This document shows, in pieces, positions 7,609 to 14,633 of a stretch of 64,000 nucleotides of DNA (position 1 is its first letter; every line of letters begins with the position of its first letter). The notes under the pieces were generated by a model. That model made no database searches. It was not told the origin of the DNA and was given only the letters and a program-made list of their open reading frames with translations. The stretch comes from Chitinispirillum alkaliphilum (lineage in GTDB: Bacteria > Fibrobacterota > Chitinivibrionia > Chitinivibrionales > Chitinispirillaceae). The DNA is taken from NCBI GenBank assembly GCA_001045525.1, contig LDWW01000012.1, forward strand, positions 1-64,000, given 5' to 3'. Made by a program: the position numbers and the translations under genes.

Positions 7609-9054
7609 ATGTCTCACACCACCACATTTCAAAAAACTCTGTTGAAAATTTCAGGCTTACTATGCCTTTGCTTCTCTGTCCTTAATGCTTCTGATACCTG
7701 TATCCGCTTTACCCGCCCTTTAGCCGGCTCTGTAATCTATCAACCTAACTGCACAATTGCAATCAGCACTGAATGTTCAAACATTTCAAGAGTAGAATTT
7801 ATTGCACAATTTCAAACAACAGATAACCAGGTTGAAAAGAAATCTTTGGGTTTGATAAACAGAGCACCTTTTAAACTTATCTGGAAAACGGACAATATTC
7901 CCAACCAGCACTATTCAGGGATAACCTTGTTTGCCAAAGCTGAGCTTTCTGACCGCACCACAACAAAAATCAAACAGGAAGGCATATTTCTTCTGCACCA
8001 CGGTATTGAACTCGATGAAAGGGAAATACCTTATAGTTATGCAGGTTTAAACCTGGCGGATGATTTCATTTATCCTCTCGACACGTCTTCACCAAATGCC
8101 TCTTCTGGTTCTTTGTCATGGAACGAAAATAAACTATTGGTGATTGCAGAGATCGATCACCCAGATTTGCAGAATGCTGGTTTGAAACAATTGGAAAACT
8201 CCGGAGTGGAAATACTGATTAACCCTGGATCTGATCCCAAACCCTACCTTAACAATAACATATTGAATTTTTACATACCACTTTCCGGCACACCGCTAAG
8301 GATTTCCCATAACCAGGTGTTCTCCTCAGATGGTAGCTTTGGAGTCGAATCAAAAAGGCAAAGAACCGCTTATCCGCATTTGGTTAAAAGAACCGGCCCA
8401 TCCACTTATGTTGTGAATTTCCATATACCAAAAGAAATTTTTGAAGATGGTATACCCGATAATTTAGGGTGCAACATAATTATTAAACTGTCTGATAAAA
8501 CCGGAAATATAACGATGCACTCCTGGAGTGGTGGAGGTCACAAAGAACTTTACAGCCCCACTCACTGGCATCGCTTTTACAAAAGATCAAAACCTTTCTA
8601 CTTAAACTGGTCATTTCTTTGGGGCGTATTTTTTACAATCGGATTTTCTGTCGCCTACATATCAACCCCCGTGATAAAAAAGATTAAAAGGTCCACTGCC
8701 GGCAATAAAAAACGCACAGAAGAGGAATTTAGACTTTTTGAAAAGTTACATTCATTCATTGATAAGGAACTGACAAAGAAAGACCTGGACATAGAATACA
8801 TTTCCGTGTGTGCTGAGCTGTCTCCGTCAAAATTAAACAAAATTGTCAGACGAAATACAGGGTACAGTTTTTCCAAATATCTGATGTTCTGTAGAATTGA
8901 ATTAGCATGTGAAAGACTTCGCTCATCAAGGTCCAGTGAAGCTTCAATCGCTGATCTATGCGGCTTTTCAGATGTGAATCAGATGGAGAAGTATTTCATG
9001 AAATTCCACCGCACAACACCTTTCAAGTATCGTCAGGAACAACAGGTTTCCTGA
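7609..9054 (+). CDS. Membrane-spanning AraC-type regulator with extracytoplasmic sensor
   Basis: 481 residues in four parts. There is a signal sequence (about 1-27). A periplasmic portion (30-325) begins with an Ig-like strand-rich segment (FTRPLAGSVIYQPN), then a domain that reads like the CBM9/carbohydrate-binding fold (LADDFIYPLD, KLLVIAEIDHPDL, GVEILINPG). A transmembrane helix follows (about 330-352). A cytoplasmic AraC/XylS domain (about 375-478) has two helix-turn-helix units, with IADLCGFSDVNQMEKYFMKF and TPFKYR matching the family C-terminus. The arrangement suggests a one-component receptor sensing an envelope ligand, perhaps a saccharide, while binding DNA. The CBM9 likeness is my reading. 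No adjacent target operon is obvious. Confidence 0.8.
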   Translation: MSHTTTFQKTLLKISGLLCLCFSVLNASDTCIRFTRPLAGSVIYQPNCTIAISTECSNISRVEFIAQFQTTDNQVEKKSLGLINRAPFKLIWKTDNIPNQHYSGITLFAKAELSDRTTTKIKQEGIFLLHHGIELDEREIPYSYAGLNLADDFIYPLDTSSPNASSGSLSWNENKLLVIAEIDHPDLQNAGLKQLENSGVEILINPGSDPKPYLNNNILNFYIPLSGTPLRISHNQVFSSDGSFGVESKRQRTAYPHLVKRTGPSTYVVNFHIPKEIFEDGIPDNLGCNIIIKLSDKTGNITMHSWSGGGHKELYSPTHWHRFYKRSKPFYLNWSFLWGVFFTIGFSVAYISTPVIKKIKRSTAGNKKRTEEEFRLFEKLHSFIDKELTKKDLDIEYISVCAELSPSKLNKIVRRNTGYSFSKYLMFCRIELACERLRSSRSSEASIADLCGFSDVNQMEKYFMKFHRTTPFKYRQEQQVS

Positions 9055-9126
9055 GAAAAACAGAACAAAGCAAATCCCTGTCGGGACAAAGATCACTTGG
9101 CTTTACTCTTTTTAATCCCAATAATT

Positions 9127-9936
9127 CTAAAATCCTAAAAGCCTATCTGCAAAGTTAAGATACGAACTCAGAATTATATCACCTGAAAAGGCGGCAATTG
9201 CCAACCCAGCGGCGAGGAACGGGCCAAAAGGAATTCTGTGCTCATCATCAAGCTTTTTGGTTAACATGAGTACTGCGCCCGCCAGAGATCCTATAAAAGC
9301 TGCAATCACAATCCCCATCAAAGCAGCCTGTGCACCCCATAGAGCACCAAGATAAGCCATCATTTTTATGTCTCCACCCCCCATAGAGTCTTCTTTTTTC
9401 AGAATGTAGGTGCCTAAAATGCCCATAAACAGAAGTGAACCCCCGCCTGCAAGGGCTCCAAGTATAGACTGGAGAGGACTTAAGTCACCAGGAAGAAAAG
9501 ACACTGCCAGTGATACTGCAAGGAATGGAAGTGTAAATCTGTCAGGAATAATATAGTGACGAAGGTCAATGATCGAAATAGGAATAAGCAAAAGGATAGA
9601 AATTACTCTTAACAGTGGAACAATGTTCTGATACCATGGAACTGAGAGATCGAAACCTGAAAACTGCCATATAATAGCAAGTAAAACCGCAGTTGCCACT
9701 TCAACAGCAGGATAAACGGCACTGATTTTCATGCCGCACTTCCTGCATTTTCCTCTGAGATAGAGATAACTTAAAACCGGAATGTTATCCCGGAATCTGA
9801 TTCTATAACCACAGTTGGTGCAGTTAGAGGGAGGGGTGACAATTGATATGCCTTTTGGAATACGCCATATCAGCACATTAAAAAATGATCCAAGTGCCAA
9901 ACCGAAAATTCCCGGCAGTATTATGTTAATTGACAT
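9127..9936 (-). CDS. pilD: Prepilin peptidase/N-methyltransferase (PilD, A24 family)
   Basis: This 269-residue polytopic membrane protein has both domains of type IV prepilin peptidase. The cytoplasmic zinc-binding CxxC pair (C39, C42 and C64, C67) lies near the N-terminus. The two active-site aspartates sit in IDLRHYIIPD and GGGDIKMMAYLGA. It cleaves and methylates prepilins or pseudopilins for type IV pili or type II secretion at the inner membrane. An AGGAG site precedes ATG 9936. It sits 30 bases downstream of cvpA at the end of the minus-strand group; no pilin genes lie in the window. Confidence 0.95.
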   Translation of the reverse strand: MSINIILPGIFGLALGSFFNVLIWRIPKGISIVTPPSNCTNCGYRIRFRDNIPVLSYLYLRGKCRKCGMKISAVYPAVEVATAVLLAIIWQFSGFDLSVPWYQNIVPLLRVISILLLIPISIIDLRHYIIPDRFTLPFLAVSLAVSFLPGDLSPLQSILGALAGGGSLLFMGILGTYILKKEDSMGGGDIKMMAYLGALWGAQAALMGIVIAAFIGSLAGAVLMLTKKLDDEHRIPFGPFLAAGLAIAAFSGDIILSSYLNFADRLLGF

Positions 9937-9966
9937 TTAATCTCCTTGGTTTGGGAAACGCAGAGT

Positions 9967-10533
9967 TTAGATCTTTTCCTGAATATCTTCAAGAGCATGA
10001 AATTTTTCCAGAAGATAATCCTTTTTCTCCTGATCAAATAAATATCGTATTTTCAGACGCATGTTTTCCATACCCTGAATGGAAAAATTTTGTGGGAGAC
10101 TCTTGTAGAGCCCAAACACTATGCTTTCATCAAATTGTGCCTGAGTGGATTGAGAGGGGATGGTTGAGAGCGACAGGCAGCTAACCCACCCAATCAGCAG
10201 AGCCTTAAATAGTCCGATTGTGGCACCAAGCAACCTGTCTGCCCAGCCAAGAATGGTGAGATGGGTAACTTTGCGGACAATCCAGCCGATTCCAAGAATA
10301 AAAAGAGCACTGGTGATAAAGATAAGAAGAAAAGATATGGTAGAAACTATTTGTATCGGAAGAGTGATGAAATCAAGGACTTGCACTAAATCTCTGAAAT
10401 AAACAAATGCTATAAAAAACCCAAGAATCATTGCCGCGAATCGAAATACTTCTTTGATAAACCCCCTTTTGGCCCCCACTATGACCAAAATTACTGAGAG
10501 GATCAGAATAACAATATCCAGATAAATATGCAC
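9967..10533 (-). CDS. cvpA: CvpA family inner-membrane protein
   Basis: The 188-residue product starts with GTG (AAAGGG nine bases upstream). It has the CvpA layout: four hydrophobic segments in the first 120 residues, the GAKRGFIKEVFRFAAMI motif after the first helix, GWADRLLGATIGLFKALLIGW between helices three and four, and a hydrophilic tail. CvpA proteins are linked to colicin V production and envelope stress tolerance in enterobacteria; molecular function is unclear. It lies between a small lipoprotein gene and pilD. Confidence 0.9.
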   Translation of the reverse strand: MHIYLDIVILILSVILVIVGAKRGFIKEVFRFAAMILGFFIAFVYFRDLVQVLDFITLPIQIVSTISFLLIFITSALFILGIGWIVRKVTHLTILGWADRLLGATIGLFKALLIGWVSCLSLSTIPSQSTQAQFDESIVFGLYKSLPQNFSIQGMENMRLKIRYLFDQEKKDYLLEKFHALEDIQEKI

Positions 10534-10602
10534 TGAACAACCCTTTAGATATAAAAAAGGGCGAGACTGTTCCCGCCCGAAACAAAGGAGTAATGAATGA
10601 AA

Positions 10603-10941
10603 CTAATTTTCAAGAATTCCCACTACATTTTCGCCTTCGATTATAAACACTTTACGATTCGCACCGCGTCCATATGTCCAGTGTTGCTGAGTTGCCCACG
10701 GTTGTTTGACGTTTTCTATTGAATTGGGTTCCCCCATGAGAAATTTCAGGGTTTGCATACTGATCCCGATTTGAAAACGACCATCACGGATACATTCTCT
10801 GTCTATTCTTGAGAGCTCGGGGTTTTGTTCCAGATACACATCGACTTCGGCCTGGGAAGGTCTGAGCATATTTGCTCTGCCGCAACCAATAACCAAAAGA
10901 AGTCCAAGTGCTAAACCTATGTTAATAATTATCGATTTCAT
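10603..10941 (-). CDS. Small lipoprotein, SmpA/BamE-like
   Basis: The start is set at ATG 10941, which has AGAGGAG eight bases before it; a TTG two codons earlier is the alternative. The 112-residue product carries a lipobox (LLVIGC), a linker, and a small alpha-beta domain (IGISMQTLKFLMGEPNSIENV, then WTYGRG, VFIIEGENVVG) resembling the SmpA/OmlA (BamE) fold, in which a 'G.s...v..llG.P' helix precedes beta strands. An assembly role is possible but unproven. It overlaps the end of the STAS gene by 20 bases, implying translational coupling. Confidence 0.7.
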   Translation of the reverse strand: MKSIIINIGLALGLLLVIGCGRANMLRPSQAEVDVYLEQNPELSRIDRECIRDGRFQIGISMQTLKFLMGEPNSIENVKQPWATQQHWTYGRGANRKVFIIEGENVVGILEN

Positions 10942-11266
10942 TTTCAAACTCCTCTTCTGTTGAATAGATTTTCACCAGCCTCAGTAACCCCACAACTTCA
11001 AGAACATCCCTTACATACTCATTTGGTTCGATGAGTATGAGTATCCCACCGTTCTTCTTTAAAGTTGTATGACTGTATATCAATACGTTTACCGCACCGC
11101 TGTCCAGATATGTCACTTCTGCCAAATTGAGTGCAACATGGGTGATTTTTTTCTCAACAAGTGAATTTATATAGGACTTCAAAACTATAGAGTCTTTAAG
11201 CCGGTCTATTTTACCTACTATGTCAACAACATGAAACTGCTTTTTTTCTCTGCTGCCTAATTCCAT
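10922..11266 (-). CDS. STAS-domain anti-sigma factor antagonist-like protein
   Basis: The ATG at 11266 follows GAGGGA. The 114-residue product is a single STAS domain: strand FHVVDIVGKIDRL, helix, strand THVALNLAEVTYLDSGAVNVL with the serine in LDSGA that is phosphorylated in SpoIIAA/RsbV, then ILILIEPNEYVRDVLEVVGL and a typical final helix. In the family, phosphorylation by an anti-sigma kinase controls partner switching. No kinase or phosphatase lies beside it; the gene upstream is a degenerate GGDEF protein. Cytoplasmic. Confidence 0.88.
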   Translation of the reverse strand: MELGSREKKQFHVVDIVGKIDRLKDSIVLKSYINSLVEKKITHVALNLAEVTYLDSGAVNVLIYSHTTLKKNGGILILIEPNEYVRDVLEVVGLLRLVKIYSTEEEFENEIDNY

Positions 11267-11371
11267 ATGTATTCCCTCTGAAATCAATTATTAAGGACAA
11301 CATGTTGTAATATAATATACTTTATTATGAAAATAACAGAAAAGATTACGCAAAGAGCAGAGATAGTGTAA

Positions 11372-12190
11372 TCACTGCAGGAGATAAACTGAGTTTCTCC
11401 TGTTTCGTTTACCTTCAATAAGCGTGTGTTCCATCTGACGCATAAAATCATTTGATGAGATCTCCTGGGAGTATTGTCCGGCTGAAAGTGTCAGGGTTAC
11501 ACCATCGGAAAGTCCCTCAATGCGTTTGGTTCGTTGGTTAACCTTCTCCCTGAGTCTCTCGGCTAATTCTGCTGCTTCGCGACGGTTTGTGTTTGGAAGG
11601 ATGATAAAAAAACGATCTCCGGAATAGCGGCTCAGGATATCGACATTTCTGATTGTAGTGCGGATAATTTTTACTATTATGGTCAAAATCTTATCACCCA
11701 TACCATAGGAGAGTTTTTCGTTGACCAAATGAAACTCATCAACATCAAGCATTATGGCTGAAAGTGCATGTTTATAACGCTTGGAGCGTAAAGTTTCCTC
11801 CTTGAGCTTTTCCAAATGATACCCTGGGGAGTATACCCGTCTGAGCCACTCATCGTGCTCTTTTTTAGGCTTTGATAAAGGGGGTGCGGTTTTGGATGTA
11901 TCGCTTCGTTGTTCAAGAAAATCGACTGTAGCTGTCTGTATTCCAACCCTGCGATTCAGTTTTTTTTCCATTTCACTCTTATTTTCGAGAATTTTGTGCC
12001 AAAAATTGATCGCTTCTTTCTCTGGAACACTTCTTCCGCTTAATTTCTGCATGAGCACACTGAAAGGGTTAGAAATTTCTTCTGTCTGATCTGAGAAGAA
12101 TTTCTCAATCTGGCGATAGGATTGCGGATCACTATGCTGCAGATGTAGTTGTACGTGTTCTATAAATTCTTCAGAATATGAGTTTTGCAT
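11372..12190 (-). CDS. GGDEF-domain protein with altered active-site motif
   Basis: The 272-residue product (a TTG start at 12214 is also possible) has an N-terminal helical region of about 105 residues. A linker with EWLRRVYSPGYHLEKL precedes a GGDEF domain: SAIMLDVDEFHLVNEKLSYGMGDKIL, then RYSGDRFFIILPNT, then LSAGQYSQE. The signature is SGDRF instead of GG(D/E)EF, so the fourth-position Glu used in catalysis is Arg. It is likely inactive as a diguanylate cyclase and may act as a c-di-GMP or GTP-binding scaffold. It precedes the STAS gene by about 105 bases on the same strand. Confidence 0.8.
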   Translation of the reverse strand: MQNSYSEEFIEHVQLHLQHSDPQSYRQIEKFFSDQTEEISNPFSVLMQKLSGRSVPEKEAINFWHKILENKSEMEKKLNRRVGIQTATVDFLEQRSDTSKTAPPLSKPKKEHDEWLRRVYSPGYHLEKLKEETLRSKRYKHALSAIMLDVDEFHLVNEKLSYGMGDKILTIIVKIIRTTIRNVDILSRYSGDRFFIILPNTNRREAAELAERLREKVNQRTKRIEGLSDGVTLTLSAGQYSQEISSNDFMRQMEHTLIEGKRNRRNSVYLLQ

Positions 12191-12355
12191 ATTTTTAATG
12201 GTTATATTGGTCAATTGTGTATGAATTTCTCTTTAAGGTAATTACAATCTCTAAAGCAATAATCGGGTCATTATAGCGTAAAGGGCAGACCGAGAACTAT
12301 TTTTTATACCAGATTCATAAATATAATTTATCAATTATATAAATGAGGACCTTAT

Positions 12356-12646
12356 ATGAGCATTTTCGAAACTAAATGTCCGATGTGCAAAGGCACTTTG
12401 TGGATAGATCCTGCTACCTGCAAGGTAGTGGAACATAAATCACCCGATCAGCCTAAAGCTGATTTCAACGAATTCCTTAAATCCAGAAAACAGGGTGTAT
12501 CATGGGATGATAAATTCCAAAAAGCCAAGGAAGAAGAAAAACGTCGGAAAGAAGAAATTGAACAAAAATTTAAAAAGGCCAAAGAAGAAAAAATTGATAA
12601 TAAACCTGATGAAACCGGACCTCATTCTCTGCTTGACTGGGATTGA
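12356..12646 (+). CDS. Small zinc-ribbon-like protein with charged coiled coil
   Basis: A 96-residue protein with a CPMCKGTLWIDPATCKVV segment: one CxxC knuckle followed by a further Cys. This resembles half of a zinc ribbon. A Lys/Glu-rich helix (about 50-80) likely forms a coiled coil, and the acidic C-terminus ends in SLLDWD. GAGG lies nine bases upstream of the ATG. It lies 18 bases before the cyclophilin gene and is probably cotranscribed. The function is unknown; similar small CxxC proteins often accompany housekeeping genes. Confidence 0.7.
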   Translation: MSIFETKCPMCKGTLWIDPATCKVVEHKSPDQPKADFNEFLKSRKQGVSWDDKFQKAKEEEKRRKEEIEQKFKKAKEEKIDNKPDETGPHSLLDWD

Positions 12647-12664
12647 TTATTGATAGGAGGAAAA

Positions 12665-13288
12665 GTGAAGACAAAAATATTTTGTGTTGTAACTGTTCTG
12701 GCATTTCTGGTTGTAAATTGTAATTCAACAGGAAAAGGTGGGTCTATGAGTGAAAGACAGGAAGGCTTGTATGTTGAAATGGAGACCAATAAAGGTACTA
12801 TTGTTCTCTCTCTTGAATTTGAAAAAGCGCCACTTACAGTAACGAATTTCGTGGGGCTTGCAGAAGGTAACATTAACTCAAGCCGTGGTGAAGGTGTCAG
12901 GTTTTATGATGGGTTGACATTTCACAGGGTAGTAGCTGATTTTGTAATTCAGGGTGGCGATCCCCAGGGAAACGGTATGGGTGGTCCCGGATATAATTTC
13001 CCCGATGAATTTAATCCCCAACTCAGACATGACAGACCTGGTATATTGTCTATGGCAAATGCTGGCCCGGGAACAAACGGAAGTCAGTTCTTCATCACCC
13101 TGAGTCCGACACCTCATCTGGATGACAGACATGCGGTCTTTGGTTCTGTTGTTGAGGGGATGGATGTGGTGATGAATATTTCCCAGGGTGATGTGATAAA
13201 TAAAGTAAATATTATCAGAGTTGGTGAAAAAGCAGAGCAGTTCAAAGCTGATCAGAAATCTTTTGATACACTTCTGGAGAGGTTTTGA
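12665..13288 (+). CDS. Cyclophilin-type peptidyl-prolyl isomerase, exported
   Basis: GTG at 12665 follows a perfect AGGAGG. The product (207 residues) opens with a signal sequence ending [11 protein letters not shown]. This could be a lipoprotein, although Asn before the Cys is unusual. The cyclophilin domain follows: [18 protein letters not shown] with the catalytic Arg, [11 protein letters not shown], and [18 protein letters not shown]. It catalyses Xaa-Pro isomerisation during folding of envelope proteins. A good hairpin terminator follows at 13327. Confidence 0.93.
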   Translation: MKTKIFCVVTVLAFLVVNCNSTGKGGSMSERQEGLYVEMETNKGTIVLSLEFEKAPLTVTNFVGLAEGNINSSRGEGVRFYDGLTFHRVVADFVIQGGDPQGNGMGGPGYNFPDEFNPQLRHDRPGILSMANAGPGTNGSQFFITLSPTPHLDDRHAVFGSVVEGMDVVMNISQGDVINKVNIIRVGEKAEQFKADQKSFDTLLERF

Positions 13289-13322
13289 GTCTGATTTTTT
13301 TTTTGAAATGAGATAAATTACT

Positions 13323-14462
13323 TCACTGCCGTAGGTTTTTGTTAATCTGCGGCATTTTTTGTAACACAATATCTTTTAGTGTATAAATCCTGAGTTTGTA
13401 TAGAAGTAAAGCTCCTGCAAATGCTCCAAAAGTATTCATCAACAAGTCGATCATCTGTGAATGGCGGGTAGGTAAAAAGATCTGTACTGTTTCAATTGAA
13501 AAACTGATAAGAAAACCCAAAAGTACAGATAGTGCAACTGCTTTGTGAGCCTTTTTAATCAGATGATAGAAAAAACTGAACGCAACGGCTCCAAATGGAA
13601 GAAAACCAAAGAAGTTGACTAAAATATCGATGTAATAATACCTGTTTGGAACAAAATCCTCCCAGAACGGTACCAGGAATCCTCTCTTAACGGTAATGAA
13701 ATTTTCCGGAACGACAAGATTGTTCTGTCCGGTTTTATCAACAGAGACAAAATTTTCGGTTTCACAAAGCGCGTAATGGAGAAATGGCGGGTAAAACTCT
13801 GCGTAATGAAAAAGACCCAGCAAATAGCGGTGATAGTGCTCTCTTAGAAGGTATATCGGAAGTCTGTCAGAATAGAGCGCAAGTGAGGAGATTATCCCTT
13901 TCCATGAATGAATACCGCTGGGGCTGTTACCCAGGATCATTTGGCTTCCGGATCTGAAAATTTCTCCTATATTGGCCAATGCTGCAGATTCGACCATCAG
14001 GTCTCCGTTGAGAAACAGCGCTCCGCGGTTGGGGTCGGAGACGATGGTGATAAAAACTTTACTGCTGCAGAGAAGATTGGGCCCACTGGACACTTCAGGA
14101 ACTCTTTCCCCCTGAACTTTCTTATCATAGCGTCGCAGAATAATGCTGTTTTTCCACTGACCAACTGCCAGGAGTTCATTGCCTTTTCTGTCGGCAAAAC
14201 TGATGATCCTGGTTACTGTGTGACTTGGTTCTTCCAAAGGGGTGAGTGCAAATTCCATGGTGAAGGAAGATATGTAGGGGGCCGTGATTATACGCTCTGT
14301 GAAGGCAATCCCCATACGGCTGAATTTCAACCCGTCGGGAACTGAACTAACCTGGTTATGGGGTGAGAAATCAAAGGGACGCAAACCAAAATAGTACAAT
14401 CCACACACCATTAAGAAAAACAACAATGTAATAAACTGCAGATCTTTGCGCTTGTTTTTCAT
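13323..14462 (-). CDS. LamG-like domain fused to a VanZ-like membrane domain
   Basis: The start at 14462 is preferred because the preceding 42 codons carry no ribosome site and look unlike a signal. The 379-residue product begins with one transmembrane segment (about 7-28). A periplasmic region of about 180 residues follows, with the concanavalin/LamG strand pattern (FTMEFALTP, VFITIVSDPNRGALFLNGDL, MILGNSPSGIHSWKGIISSLALYS). A VanZ-type bundle follows (YYIDILVNFFGFLPFGAVAF, LLGFLISFSIETVQIFLPTRHSQMIDLLMNTFGA). VanZ proteins are membrane proteins linked to teicoplanin resistance in enterococci, with unclear mechanism. It diverges from rarA. Confidence 0.82.
   Translation of the reverse strand: MKNKRKDLQFITLLFFLMVCGLYYFGLRPFDFSPHNQVSSVPDGLKFSRMGIAFTERIITAPYISSFTMEFALTPLEEPSHTVTRIISFADRKGNELLAVGQWKNSIILRRYDKKVQGERVPEVSSGPNLLCSSKVFITIVSDPNRGALFLNGDLMVESAALANIGEIFRSGSQMILGNSPSGIHSWKGIISSLALYSDRLPIYLLREHYHRYLLGLFHYAEFYPPFLHYALCETENFVSVDKTGQNNLVVPENFITVKRGFLVPFWEDFVPNRYYYIDILVNFFGFLPFGAVAFSFFYHLIKKAHKAVALSVLLGFLISFSIETVQIFLPTRHSQMIDLLMNTFGAFAGALLLYKLRIYTLKDIVLQKMPQINKNLRQ
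13327..13360 (+). terminator. Rho-independent terminator of the cyclophilin transcript
   Basis: Stem TGCCGTAG (13327-13334) pairs with CTGCGGCA (13347-13354, one G-T pair) around a 12-base loop and is followed by six T. It lies inside the last codons of the convergent VanZ-like gene, so that gene's coding end and the terminator share DNA. Confidence 0.75.
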
Positions 14463-14633
14463 GACTTCATATTCCCGTTCCTGCTTAGAGTCCAGAGTTG
14501 TTGTATTCTCTAAAACGTTCAAAATCCATGCCACCGATACGGTTTTACCCTTACATGAGCAGATGGAAAAGAAGTATCTTTTAAACATTATCCATATACC
14601 TTTCCAAATAAACTTACTGAGATTATACGAGCC

